In this document: positions 1 to 8,210 of the stretch, one piece after another
How positions within the stretch are numbered: position 1 is the first letter of the stretch
Layout: each line of letters starts with the position of its first letter
Notes under the pieces: generated by a model
Database searches by the model: none
Told to the model about the DNA's origin: nothing
Seen by the model: only the letters and a program-made list of their open reading frames with translations
Program-made: the position numbers and the translations under genes
Source: Amycolatopsis vastitatis
GTDB lineage: Bacteria; Actinomycetota; Actinomycetes; Mycobacteriales; Pseudonocardiaceae
Assembly (NCBI RefSeq): GCF_002234595.1
Contig: NZ_NMUL01000006.1
Coordinates: forward strand, 124,001 to 188,000
Reading direction: 5' to 3'
DNA: 64,000 bases

Positions 1-612
1 TACTACTACCTGTTCGACCTGCTGTACTTCGACGACCAGGACACGACCGGGCTGCCGCTGCGGCAGCGGAAGGCGTTGCTGCGCGACGCGTTCGATTTCG
101 ACGACCCGTTGCGGCTGTCTTCGCACCGGAACGCGCAAGGCGAGAAGTTCTTCGAAGAAGCCTGCCGCCGCGGCTGGGAAGGCGTCATCGCCAAGCGGGC
201 CGACGCGCCGTACCACCACGGGCGGTCACCCGACTGGCTGAAGTTCAAGTGCGCGCAGGGCCAGGAACTCGTCATCGGCGGCTTCACGGACCCGCAGGGC
301 GCGCGCCACGGCTTCGGCGCGCTCTTGCTCGGCTACCACGAGGACGGCGGACTGAAGTACGCGGGCAAGGTCGGCACCGGGTTCGACGAGAAGCTGCTGA
401 CGTCGCTGCACGCGCGGCTGCGGGCGCGCGAGACGGCGCGGTCGCCGTTCGCCGGGCCGGTCAAGGAACCCGGCGCGCACTGGGTGCGCCCGGAGCTGGT
501 GGCGCAGATCGGCTTCTCCGAGTGGACGCGGGACGGGCGGCTGCGGCACCCGCGGTTCGCCGGGCTGCGCGAGGACAAGAAGGCCGCGGACGTCGTACGG
601 GAGCGCGCGTGA
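1..612 (+). CDS. ligD: LigD-type ATP-dependent DNA ligase, 5' part outside window
   Basis: C-terminal 203 residues of an ATP-dependent DNA ligase of the bacterial end-joining (NHEJ) group, which seals double-strand breaks together with Ku. The frame is open from base 1, so the start and the catalytic KxDG lysine lie upstream. Visible are nucleotidyltransferase motif IV (EGVIAKR, about residue 60 of the fragment), motif V (WLKFK, about 79) and the OB-fold end with the family's typical closing motif LREDKKAADVV. Its TGA overlaps the GTG of the polymerase gene, so the two are translationally coupled. Mycobacterial LigD fuses polymerase, nuclease and ligase in one chain; here ligase and polymerase are separate polypeptides, as in many other actinomycetes. 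A ku gene would be expected nearby but is not in view. Confidence 0.9.
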   Translation, partial: YYYLFDLLYFDDQDTTGLPLRQRKALLRDAFDFDDPLRLSSHRNAQGEKFFEEACRRGWEGVIAKRADAPYHHGRSPDWLKFKCAQGQELVIGGFTDPQGARHGFGALLLGYHEDGGLKYAGKVGTGFDEKLLTSLHARLRARETARSPFAGPVKEPGAHWVRPELVAQIGFSEWTRDGRLRHPRFAGLREDKKAADVVRERA

Positions 613-1472
613 AGACTTCCCACCCGGACAAGGTGTTCTACCCGGACGACGGCCTGACCAAGGGAGACGTCGTCGAGTACTACCGCGCCGTCGCGGACGT
701 CATGCTGCCGCACCTGCGCGGCCGCCCGCTCACGCTGCGGCGCTTCCCCGACGGCATCTCGAAACAGGGCTGGTTCCAGAAGCACCCGGGGGAGCACTTC
801 CCGGACTCCATCCGGGTCGAGCGCGTTCCCCGGCGTGGCGGCGGCACCGACGAGTACGTCGTCTGCGAGGACGCCGGGACGCTGGAGTACCTGGCGAACC
901 AGGGGACGGTGGAGTTCCACGTCTGGCTGTCCACCGTGGACGCCCCGGAGTGCCCGGACCGGCTGGTGCTCGACCTCGACCCGCCGGACGGCACGCCGGT
1001 CGCGCAGCTGCGCGCGGTCGCGCGGCGCATCCGCGAACACTACGAGCGGGCCGGGCTGACGGCGTTCGTCCAGGCCACCGGCGGACGCGGCTTCCACGTG
1101 CTCGCGCCGCTGGACGCGAAGTCGGACACGGAGGTGGTGCTGGAGCTGTCGCGCGCCCTCGCCGACCGGGTCGCGGCGGACGACCCGGACCGCCTGACGA
1201 CGGCTCAGCGCAAGGACAAGCGTGGCGACCGGATCTTCCTGGATGCCAACCGCAACGGCTACGCGCAGACGTTCGTCGCCCCGTACTCGCTGCGTGCCCG
1301 CCCCGGCGCGGCCGCCGCGACGCCGCTGGACTGGCGGGAGCTGGGCAAGGCCGATCCGGCCGGTTGGAGCCTGGCGAAGGAGAAGCAGCGGCTGGCGCGC
1401 AAGGACGACCCGTGGCGGAACCTCGGCGAGCACGAGGCCTCGGCGGAGGCGGCGCTGAAGCAGCTCACTTGA
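609..1472 (+). CDS. ligD: LigD-type polymerase/primase (NHEJ)
   Basis: 287-residue stand-alone LigD polymerase domain (archaeo-eukaryotic primase fold) that fills gaps and adds nucleotides at broken ends during end joining. The GTG start at 609 overlaps the ligase stop (GTGA); the protein then opens with KTSHPDKVFYP, a typical start for this family. Catalytic acidic residues are visible in LVLDLDPPDG (about residues 117-126), followed by TGGRGFHV and the LDANRNGYAQT segment that lines the nucleotide site. The length matches single-domain LigD-Pol proteins (about 290 residues). No nuclease (3'-phosphoesterase) domain is attached. It is convergent with the glycosylase gene, whose stop overlaps its 3' end by a few bases. 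Confidence 0.92.
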   Translation: MKTSHPDKVFYPDDGLTKGDVVEYYRAVADVMLPHLRGRPLTLRRFPDGISKQGWFQKHPGEHFPDSIRVERVPRRGGGTDEYVVCEDAGTLEYLANQGTVEFHVWLSTVDAPECPDRLVLDLDPPDGTPVAQLRAVARRIREHYERAGLTAFVQATGGRGFHVLAPLDAKSDTEVVLELSRALADRVAADDPDRLTTAQRKDKRGDRIFLDANRNGYAQTFVAPYSLRARPGAAAATPLDWRELGKADPAGWSLAKEKQRLARKDDPWRNLGEHEASAEAALKQLT

Positions 1473-2097
1473 GGGTCTTGCCGGCTGCCTTCAGGTCGGC
1501 GACGAAAGCCGCGTAGGCCTCGTCCCGGTCAGGCGCCCGCAGCACCGCCGACGGGTGGACCGTCGCCACCGCGGACGGCACCAGGTCGGCCACGTCGTCG
1601 GGGGCGTCCACCGGCTCGCCCCGGTGAGCGGTGAGCCGGAACTTCGGGCCCAGCAACGACTGCGCTGCCGTCGCGCCCAGCAGCAGCACCAGGTCGGGGC
1701 GCACCGCGCGCAGCTCCGCCAGCAGCCACGGGCGGCACGCGACGACCTCGGTGCGGCCCGGCTTTTGGTGGATGCGGCGCTTGCCGCGCTCGTCGCGCTT
1801 GAACTTGAAGTGCTTGACGGCGTTGGTGACGTACAACGACCGCCGGTCGAAGCCGGCCTCTTCGAAGGCGCGGTCCAGGAGCTTGCCGGCGGGGCCGACG
1901 AACGGCTCGCCCGCCAGGTCCTCTTTGTCGCCCGGCTGCTCGCCGACGACGAGGATCTTCGCCTCGGGCGTCCCTTCGCCGAAGACGGTCTGGGTCGCGT
2001 CCTGGTACAGGGCACAGCCGTGGCAGCCGGACGCCGCCGACCGCAGGCGGTCGAGGTCGGTGGTGTCCGGCGGCTCGGCACCGCGGGAATCCGGCAT
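1465..2097 (-). CDS. udgX: UdgX-type uracil-DNA glycosylase
   Basis: 210-residue family-4-like uracil-DNA glycosylase. It carries the two marks that separate UdgX from ordinary family 4 enzymes: GEQPG in place of the usual motif 1 (residues 52-56) and the inserted KRRIH loop (106-110), whose His forms the covalent link to the abasic sugar in the studied mycobacterial enzyme. Cys25, Cys28 and others could ligate the iron-sulfur cluster. VHPSAVLR near the C terminus is the second active-site motif. ATG 2097 is chosen because homology begins right after it; longer in-frame extension upstream has no family features. The gene is divergent from the CBS gene and its 3' end overlaps the LigD polymerase gene by 8 bp. 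The role in uracil removal is from family knowledge. Confidence 0.9.
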   Translation of the reverse strand: MPDSRGAEPPDTTDLDRLRSAASGCHGCALYQDATQTVFGEGTPEAKILVVGEQPGDKEDLAGEPFVGPAGKLLDRAFEEAGFDRRSLYVTNAVKHFKFKRDERGKRRIHQKPGRTEVVACRPWLLAELRAVRPDLVLLLGATAAQSLLGPKFRLTAHRGEPVDAPDDVADLVPSAVATVHPSAVLRAPDRDEAYAAFVADLKAAGKTLK

Positions 2098-2188
2098 GTG
2101 CCGGGAAATTCCCCGCGCGGCCCGTGGGTAAACCTGCCGGTCCCGGGTAGCCGCACAACACGGCTCAAGGGACGAAAGGAGTTTCACG

Positions 2189-2605
2189 ATGACCACCGCA
2201 CGCGAAATCATGACGTCGGACGCGACCTGCGCCCGGGAGTCGGACACCGTGCACGACGCCGCGGTGACCATGGCGCGGAAGCAGGTGGGCGCGCTGCCGA
2301 TCTGCGGCGAGGACAACCGGCTGAAGGGCATGATCACCGACCGCGACATCGTGGTGAAGGTCCTGGCCGAGGGCAAGGACCCCCGCGCGGTCCACGTCGG
2401 CGAGCTGGCCCAGGGCGAGGTCGTGACGATCGGCGCGGACGACGACGCCCAGGAGATCCTCCGCACGATGTCCGAGCACCGCGTCCGCCGGCTGCCGGTG
2501 ATCGACGGGCACGACCTCGTCGGGATCGTCGCGCAGGCCGACGTGGCAAGGGCGCTGTCGAACCCGACCGCCGGCGAGCTGGTCGAGGCGCTGTCCTACG
2601 ACTGA
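2189..2605 (+). CDS. Two-CBS-domain protein
   Basis: 138-residue cytoplasmic protein made of two CBS domains (about residues 7-64 and 72-130) and nothing else. The ITDRDIVVKVLAEG and VGIVAQADVA segments are typical CBS beta-alpha elements that bind adenine nucleotides in the Bateman fold. A strong ribosome site (GAAAGGA, 2174-2180) precedes the ATG. Stand-alone CBS pairs of this kind are common in actinomycetes, often with stress or dormancy genes, but the ligand and partner here are unknown. A 19-bp perfect hairpin follows the stop. Confidence 0.88.
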   Translation: MTTAREIMTSDATCARESDTVHDAAVTMARKQVGALPICGEDNRLKGMITDRDIVVKVLAEGKDPRAVHVGELAQGEVVTIGADDDAQEILRTMSEHRVRRLPVIDGHDLVGIVAQADVARALSNPTAGELVEALSYD

Positions 2606-2619
2606 GCCGACGCACCGGA

Positions 2620-2670
2620 AACGCCGTACGGCCGCCCACGGGTCCTCACCATGGGCGGCCGTACGGCGTT
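2620..2670. terminator. Bidirectional hairpin terminator
   Basis: Perfect 19-bp inverted repeat (2620-2638 and 2652-2670) with a 13-nt loop, placed between the convergent CBS gene and the DUF3040 gene. It has no U-tract, as is usual for GC-rich actinomycetes. Confidence 0.85.
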
Positions 2671-2675
2671 CGCGT

Positions 2676-2984
2676 TCAGGGTGCGCCCGCCGCCCGGGCC
2701 GAGCCGTCCTCAGTGGACTCGCGGACCGACTCGGCGCGGGCGATGTGCCAGGCCACCAGCGCGCCCGCGCTCACCGTGCCCCAGAGCACGAGCGAGGCGT
2801 CACGGGCGAACAGGCCGACGACCAGCATCACCGCCGCCGTGACGTCGCAGAGTAGGAGCAGCAGGTGCCGGCGCCGGGGGGAGTGCAGCTTGCGGCCGCT
2901 GAAGGCGGCGGCGAACGCGGGGTCGCTGGCTTGCAGTTCCGCTTCGATCGCGCGCAGGGCGTGGCGTTCTCGCTCGGGGAGCAT
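2676..2984 (-). CDS. DUF3040 small membrane protein
   Basis: 102-residue protein of the actinobacterial DUF3040 family. The N terminus MLPERERHALRAIEAEL is the diagnostic cytoplasmic segment, followed by two hydrophobic segments (about residues 43-62 and 66-82) and a charged tail. The family has no known biochemical function. It lies 63 bp downstream of the dehydratase gene on the same strand and may be read through from it, but nothing in the sequence ties the functions together. Confidence 0.85.
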   Translation of the reverse strand: MLPERERHALRAIEAELQASDPAFAAAFSGRKLHSPRRRHLLLLLCDVTAAVMLVVGLFARDASLVLWGTVSAGALVAWHIARAESVRESTEDGSARAAGAP

Positions 2985-3047
2985 GGGGGCCTCCTCGCCT
3001 CGGCTAACGCACTGGTACCCGTTTTCGGCCCGTCCGAAGCGGGAAAG

Positions 3048-4814
3048 TCAGTGGTTGTCGCGGGGGATTCCCTTCGTCTCCGCGATCCGCTGGTACGCCA
3101 CGGCCGGACGCAGCACCATGCCGTCGCACAGCTGGTCGACCATCGACCGCTGGATCTCCTGCCACGGCGTCTGCGCCCCGGGCACCGGGTAGCCGCCCGA
3201 CTCGGCGAGCTCCTTGTGGCGCAGCGCGAGTTCCTCGTCCGGGATGAGGACGTCGGCGGTGCCCGCGGCGAGGTCGATCCGCACGCGGTCGCCGGTCCGC
3301 AGCACGGCGAGCCCGCCGCCCGCGGCGGCTTCGGGGGAGGCGTTGAGGATCGACGGCGACCCGGAGGTGCCCGACTGGCGGCCGTCGCCCAGGCACGGCA
3401 GCTCGTGGACGCCCCGCTTGATCAGCGCCGCCGGCGGCCGCATGTTCACCACCTCCGCGGAGCCCGGGTAGCCGAGCGGGCCGGTGCCGCGCATCACGAG
3501 CAGCGAGTGCTCGTCGACGCCGAGGGCGGGGTCGTCGATGCGGGCGTGGTAGTCCTCGGGGCCGTCGAACACGACCGCGGTGCCCTCGTAGACCCCGCCG
3601 GCGAGGTAGCGCCGCCGGAACTCCGGCGAGATGACGCTGGACTTCATGATCGCCGCGTCGAAGAGGTTGCCGCGCAGCACGAGGAACCCGGCGTCGGGCA
3701 CGAGCGCGGTCTCGAAGGTGCGGATGACGTCCCGGTCACCGGCTTCGGCGTCGCGGCAGTTCTCGCCGAGGGTGCGGCCGTTGACCGTCGGCGCGTCCTC
3801 GTGGACGAGCCCGTGGCGCATCAGCTCGTGCACCACCGCCGGGACACCGCCCGCGCGGTGGAACTCCTCGCCGAGGTACTTGCCCGCGGGCTGCAGGTCG
3901 ACCAGCAGCGGGACCCGGTACCCGAGCCGCTGCCAGTCGGCCAGGGGGAGGTCGACGCCGATGTGCCGGGCGATGGCCCCGATGTGGATGGGCGCGTTGG
4001 TCGAACCGCCGATCGCGGAGCTCACCACGACGGCGTTCTCGAAGGCTTCGCGAGTCAGGATGTCGGACGGCTTGAGGTCTTCCCGCACCATCTCGACGAT
4101 CCGCAGCCCGGTGCGGTAGGCCATCCGGGCCCGGTCGCGGTGCGGCGCCGGGATGGCCGCGCAGCCGGGCAGGCTCATCCCGAGCGCTTCGGCGAGCGCG
4201 TTCATCGTCGACGCCGTGCCCATGGTGTTGCAGTGCCCCGGCGACGGCGCGGACGACGCGACGAGCTCCATGAACCCGGCGTCGTCGATCTCGCCGGCGG
4301 CCAGCAGCTCGCGCGCCTTCCAGATGATGGTGCCGGACCCGGTGCGTTCGCCGTTGAACCAGCCGTTGAGCATCGGGCCGCCGGACAGCACGATGGCGGG
4401 GATGTCGACGGTCGCGGCGGCCATCAGGCACGCCGGGGTCGTCTTGTCGCAGCCGGTGGTGAGCACGACGCCGTCGATCGGGTAGCCGTAGAGCGTCTCC
4501 ACCAGGCCGAGGTAGGCGAGGTTGCGGTCCAGCGCCGCGGTCGGGCGCTTGCCGGTCTCCTGGATGGGGTGCACCGGGAACTCGATGGCGATCCCGCCGG
4601 CCTCGCGGATGCCTTCCCGGGTCCGGTCGGCCAGCTGGAGGTGGTGCCGGTTGCACGGGGTGAGATCGGAGCCGGTCTGCGCGATCCCGATGATCGGCTT
4701 GCCGGACTGCAGCTCCTCGCGGGTGAGGCCCCAGTTCATGTACCGCTCGAGGTAGAGGGCGGTCATGCCGGGGTCGGCGGGGTTGTTGAACCAAGCTTCG
4801 CTGCGCAGTCCCAT
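3048..4814 (-). CDS. Pentonate dehydratase-like protein (IlvD/Edd family)
   Basis: 588-residue dehydratase of the IlvD/Edd superfamily, closest by memory to D-xylonate and L-arabinonate dehydratases rather than to dihydroxyacid dehydratase. Matching segments include [53 protein letters not shown] and a closing PRDNH. The three Cys in PCNR, GCDK and HCNT are the expected iron-sulfur ligands. Such enzymes turn a sugar acid into a 2-keto-3-deoxy acid. ATG 4814 (MGLRSEAWF) fits the family start; an upstream in-frame ATG at 4850 adds 12 unsupported residues. It follows the beta-glucosidase on the same strand but is separated from it by a strong hairpin. A role in using xylonate, arabinonate or LPMO-derived aldonic acids is inference. 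Confidence 0.85.
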   Translation of the reverse strand: MGLRSEAWFNNPADPGMTALYLERYMNWGLTREELQSGKPIIGIAQTGSDLTPCNRHHLQLADRTREGIREAGGIAIEFPVHPIQETGKRPTAALDRNLAYLGLVETLYGYPIDGVVLTTGCDKTTPACLMAAATVDIPAIVLSGGPMLNGWFNGERTGSGTIIWKARELLAAGEIDDAGFMELVASSAPSPGHCNTMGTASTMNALAEALGMSLPGCAAIPAPHRDRARMAYRTGLRIVEMVREDLKPSDILTREAFENAVVVSSAIGGSTNAPIHIGAIARHIGVDLPLADWQRLGYRVPLLVDLQPAGKYLGEEFHRAGGVPAVVHELMRHGLVHEDAPTVNGRTLGENCRDAEAGDRDVIRTFETALVPDAGFLVLRGNLFDAAIMKSSVISPEFRRRYLAGGVYEGTAVVFDGPEDYHARIDDPALGVDEHSLLVMRGTGPLGYPGSAEVVNMRPPAALIKRGVHELPCLGDGRQSGTSGSPSILNASPEAAAGGGLAVLRTGDRVRIDLAAGTADVLIPDEELALRHKELAESGGYPVPGAQTPWQEIQRSMVDQLCDGMVLRPAVAYQRIAETKGIPRDNH

Positions 4815-4861
4815 ACCGGCCAGTCTGTCAACGCCGCTCGCCGAATGCACGCCCCGCCTTA

Positions 4862-4922
4862 CGAGCGCCCCAATGCGGCGTTCGGTGCGTCCAACGCAAC
4901 CAACGCCACATTGGGGCGCTCG
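4862..4922. terminator. Long palindromic hairpin behind beta-glucosidase gene
   Basis: Perfect 14-bp arms (4862-4875 and 4909-4922), with further pairing inside the loop (GGCGTT against AACGCC). It starts 5 bp beyond the GH1 stop and probably ends the uptake operon. The long, AT-tinged stem differs from the plain GC hairpins elsewhere in the window and may belong to a dispersed repeat family; see findings. Confidence 0.7.
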
Positions 4923-4926
4923 AGAC

Positions 4927-6333
4927 TCAGCCCAGGCCGTTGAGGCCGATCACCCGGGCGTACCAGTGCGCGCTGCGCTTCGGGGTCCGCCGCTGGGTCT
5001 CGTAGTCGACGTGGACCAGGCCGAACCGCTTCGCGTACCCCTCGGCCCACTCGAAGTTGTCCAGCAGCGACCAGTAGAAGTACCCGCGCAGGTCGACGCC
5101 CTCCTGGAGGGCGTCGTGCGCCGCCCGCAGGTGGGAGTCGAGGAACGCGACGCGGTCGGTGTCGACGATGTCACCGCCGTCGCCGATGACGTCGGGGTAG
5201 GCCGCGCCGTTCTCCGTGATGTACAGCGGCACCGGCCGGTAGTCGCGGTGGACCTGCAGCAGCGACTCGGTCAGCCCGGCCGGCTGGACCTCCCAGCCGG
5301 AGTCGGTGCGGGGGGCGGCCGGGTCCGGGACGAAGTGCACGCCGCCGGCGCCGACCCACTCCGGGCCCGCCGGTTCGCTGTCCGCCACCGGGCGGCCCGC
5401 GACGCGGTAGTCGCGGTAGTAGTTCACGCCGAGCCAGTCGACGTGCGCCGCGATGACCGCCGCGTCCCCGTCCCGGACCACCTCGCCCAGCCCGAACGGC
5501 GCGAGGTCGGCGACCAGGTCGTCCGGGTAGCCGCCGCGCAGCACGGGGTCGAGGAACAGCCGGTTCTGCAGGCCGTCGATCCGCCGGGCCGCGTCCACGT
5601 CGGCCGGGTCGGCCGGGTCGTGCGGGGCGACCGGGTACAGGTTCAGCGTGATGCCCGCCGGGGTGCCGGGGGCGTGCCGCCGGATGATGTCCATCGCCAG
5701 GCCGTGGCCCAGCAGCAGGTGGTGCGTGGCGGCGACGGCCGCCGGGTGGTCGTTGTGGCCGGGGGCGTGAATCCCGCCCGCGTAGCCCAGCATCGCCGCG
5801 CACCACGGCTCGTTCAGCGTCGACCAGCTGGCGACGCGGTCGCCGAGCCGCTCCAGCACGGTCTCGGCGTACTCGGCGAACCGGAACGCCGTGTCCCGCG
5901 ACGTCCAGCCGCCCTTGTCCTCCAGCGCCTGCGGCAGGTCCCAGTGGTAGAGCGTCGCCCACGGCTGGATCCCGGCCTCGAGCAGGCAGTCGACCAGCCG
6001 GTCGTAGAAGCCGAGCCCGGCGGCGTTCGGCTCGCCGCCGTCCGGCCGCACCCGCGGCCACGCCAGCGAGAACCGGTAGGCGCCGAGGTTGAGCCGGCGC
6101 ATCAGGCCGACGTCCTCGGAGTACCGCCGGTAGTGGTCGGCCGCCGGTTCGCCGTTGTCGCCGCCCCGGACCGCGCCCGGGCGGCGGGCGAAGACGTCCC
6201 AGACCGAGTCGGTGCGCCCGTCGGCCGTCGTGGCCCCTTCGACCTGGAACGCCGCGGTGGCGGCGCCCCAGACGAAGCCGGGCGGGAACATCAACGCGGT
6301 CTCCGCCCGAACGCTGTCGGGATGTACGGACAT
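4927..6333 (-). CDS. GH1 beta-glucosidase (BglC-like)
   Basis: 468-residue intracellular glycoside hydrolase family 1 enzyme that cleaves imported cellobiose and cello-oligosaccharides to glucose. Family marks are [18 protein letters not shown] at the N terminus, the acid/base Glu in STLNEPWC and the nucleophile Glu in YITENGAAY, then [14 protein letters not shown]. There is no signal peptide. ATG 6333 is preceded by GAAAGGG, which lies inside the last codons of the upstream permease gene; the two genes are 2 bp apart. Order and content match the Streptomyces cebEFG-bglC operon (binding protein, two permeases, beta-glucosidase), so the assignment as last gene of that operon is secure. Substrate preference cannot be read from the sequence. 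Confidence 0.95.
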   Translation of the reverse strand: MSVHPDSVRAETALMFPPGFVWGAATAAFQVEGATTADGRTDSVWDVFARRPGAVRGGDNGEPAADHYRRYSEDVGLMRRLNLGAYRFSLAWPRVRPDGGEPNAAGLGFYDRLVDCLLEAGIQPWATLYHWDLPQALEDKGGWTSRDTAFRFAEYAETVLERLGDRVASWSTLNEPWCAAMLGYAGGIHAPGHNDHPAAVAATHHLLLGHGLAMDIIRRHAPGTPAGITLNLYPVAPHDPADPADVDAARRIDGLQNRLFLDPVLRGGYPDDLVADLAPFGLGEVVRDGDAAVIAAHVDWLGVNYYRDYRVAGRPVADSEPAGPEWVGAGGVHFVPDPAAPRTDSGWEVQPAGLTESLLQVHRDYRPVPLYITENGAAYPDVIGDGGDIVDTDRVAFLDSHLRAAHDALQEGVDLRGYFYWSLLDNFEWAEGYAKRFGLVHVDYETQRRTPKRSAHWYARVIGLNGLG

Positions 6334-6335
6334 GT

Positions 6336-7220
6336 TCACCCTTTCACGGCACCTTGCATGATCCCGGCCACGATCTGGCGGCCGAGGAGGACGAAGACGA
6401 TGAGGATGGGGATGGTGGCCAGGGTCGTGCCGGCCAGCACCAGCGAATAGTCGACGTAGTAGCCGCTCTGCAGCTTTTCCAGGGCCACCTGGACGGTGGG
6501 GTTGCCGGCGTCCAGCACGACGAGCGGCCACAGGAAGTCGTTCCACGACATCATGAACGTGAACATCGCGAGGATCGCCGCGGCGGGGCGGACCGCGGGC
6601 ATGCACACGTTCCAGAAGATCCGGATCATGCTGCAGCCGTCGACGCGCGCGGCCTCGATGAGCTCGTACGGCAGAGCGTCCACTGTGTACTGCCGCATCC
6701 AGAACACGCCGAACGCGGTGACCAGGTTGGGCACGATCACCGACTCGAGGTGACCGGCCCAGCCCAGCTCCGACATCGCGATGAACAACGGGATGATGCC
6801 GAGCTGCGTCGGCACGGCGAGCGTGACGACGATGAACACGAACAACCCGTTCCGGCCCCGGAACCGCAGCTTGGCGAAGGCGAACCCGGCCAGCGACGAG
6901 AACAGCACCGTGGTCAGGGTGACCGTCCCGGACACGATGACGCTGTTGGCCAGCGCCTTCCAGAACGGCACGCTGTCGAACACCCGCGAGGCGTTCGCGA
7001 AGAAGTTCCCGCCGGGCAGGAACGGCGGGATGCGCTCGGTGAGCATCCCGTTGTCGCGGCTGGCCACCAGGAACGACCAGTAGAACGGGAACAGCGAGCC
7101 GAGCACGAAGATCGCCAGCACGACGTAGGTCGCCTTGCGCGGCTTGCCGAGGCTGGCGACGCTCTTGCGCAGCCCCGTTTTCGGGATGTCGCTGCGGATG
7201 TCACTGCGGATGGTGGTCAT
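6336..7220 (-). CDS. Sugar ABC transporter permease (CebG/MalG-like)
   Basis: 294-residue inner-membrane permease with six predicted transmembrane segments, the second channel subunit of a cellobiose-type importer. The MalG-type EAA loop is EAARVDGCSMIRIFWNVCMP (about residues 190-209), which contacts the ATPase. The ATG overlaps the upstream permease stop (ATGA at 7217-7220), so translation is coupled. No ATPase gene lies in the cluster; actinomycete Ceb-type importers usually share a distant MsiK-type ATPase, so a trans-encoded ATPase is expected here (inference). Confidence 0.95.
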   Translation of the reverse strand: MTTIRSDIRSDIPKTGLRKSVASLGKPRKATYVVLAIFVLGSLFPFYWSFLVASRDNGMLTERIPPFLPGGNFFANASRVFDSVPFWKALANSVIVSGTVTLTTVLFSSLAGFAFAKLRFRGRNGLFVFIVVTLAVPTQLGIIPLFIAMSELGWAGHLESVIVPNLVTAFGVFWMRQYTVDALPYELIEAARVDGCSMIRIFWNVCMPAVRPAAAILAMFTFMMSWNDFLWPLVVLDAGNPTVQVALEKLQSGYYVDYSLVLAGTTLATIPILIVFVLLGRQIVAGIMQGAVKG

Positions 7221-8206
7221 TTCGTCTTCACCGCCGGAGTTCGGGCGATCCGGCCGGTGAGGAAGAAGTTCACCAGCGCGATGAGGATGATGATCAGGAA
7301 CAGCACCCAGGCGATCGCCGAGGCGTAGCCGAGGCTGTAGTTCTCGAACGCCGACTGGTACAGGTACAGCGTCACGGTCTGGAACTGGTTGCTGGAGCCG
7401 CCGTTGTTCGACCCCGGCATGGCGTCGAACAGCTTGGGCTCGGTGAAGATCTGCAGGCCGCCGATCGTCGAGGTGATGGTGACGAAGACCAGCGTCGGCT
7501 TCAGCAGGGGCAGCGTGACGTTCCAGAACCGCCGCCACGTGCCCGCGCCGTCGATCAGCGCCGCCTCGTGCAGCTCCTTCGGGATCGCCTGCATCGCCGC
7601 CAGCACGATCAGGGCGTTGTACCCGGTCCAGCGCCAGTTCACCATGATCGCGATCGCGACGTGGCTGCCGAACCGGCTGGCCTGCCAGTCGACCGGATCC
7701 AGCCCGATGGTCTGCAGCACGCCGTTGATCAGCCCGTACTTGGGGCCGAACAGGTTGGCGAAGATGATCCCGATCGAGACCAGGCTGGCCGCGTACGGGA
7801 GCAGGATGCCGACCCGCCAGCCGGTCGCGCCGCGCAGGCGGGCGCCGAGCAGCGCGGCCAGCAGCACCGCGATGACGAGCTGCGGGACGCTCGAGAGCAG
7901 GAAGATGCTGATCGTGTTGGTCAGCGCGTTCCAGAACTGGCTGTCCCCGAACAGGTCCTTGTAGTTGTCGAGGCCGATGAAGTCGGGGTTGTCGTCGCCG
8001 GCCTTCCACTTGAACAGCGAGACGTACGCGGTGTACAGCAGCGGGAAGAGCCCGACGATCCCGAAGACGATGAAGAACGGTGCGACGTAGAGGTACGGCG
8101 AGGCCTTGACGTCCCACCGGCTCAGCCGGTGACGGAAGGTGGGCCGGGGAGACACCCGCTCCCCGGCCTTACTCCCTTCTGGCGCGATCTTGTCGATGAC
8201 GGTCAT
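7217..8206 (-). CDS. Sugar ABC transporter permease (CebF/MalF-like)
   Basis: 329-residue permease with six predicted membrane helices, first channel subunit of the importer. A cytoplasmic N-terminal tail of about 35 residues precedes the first helix (YLYVAPFFIVFGIVGLFPLL). The EAA loop is EAALIDGAGTWRRFWNVTLP. A periplasmic loop with FIGLDNYKDLF is typical of CUT1-family MalF-like permeases. The start at ATG 8206 is 4 bp from the binding-protein stop. It pairs with the CebG-like subunit immediately downstream. Confidence 0.95.
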   Translation of the reverse strand: MTVIDKIAPEGSKAGERVSPRPTFRHRLSRWDVKASPYLYVAPFFIVFGIVGLFPLLYTAYVSLFKWKAGDDNPDFIGLDNYKDLFGDSQFWNALTNTISIFLLSSVPQLVIAVLLAALLGARLRGATGWRVGILLPYAASLVSIGIIFANLFGPKYGLINGVLQTIGLDPVDWQASRFGSHVAIAIMVNWRWTGYNALIVLAAMQAIPKELHEAALIDGAGTWRRFWNVTLPLLKPTLVFVTITSTIGGLQIFTEPKLFDAMPGSNNGGSSNQFQTVTLYLYQSAFENYSLGYASAIAWVLFLIIILIALVNFFLTGRIARTPAVKTK

Positions 8207-8210
8207 CGGT

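Noticed and set aside
4765..6450. Long plus-strand frame across the beta-glucosidase gene
   Set aside because: Shadow of the GH1 gene; no motif and composition dominated by Arg, Val, Gly and Pro.
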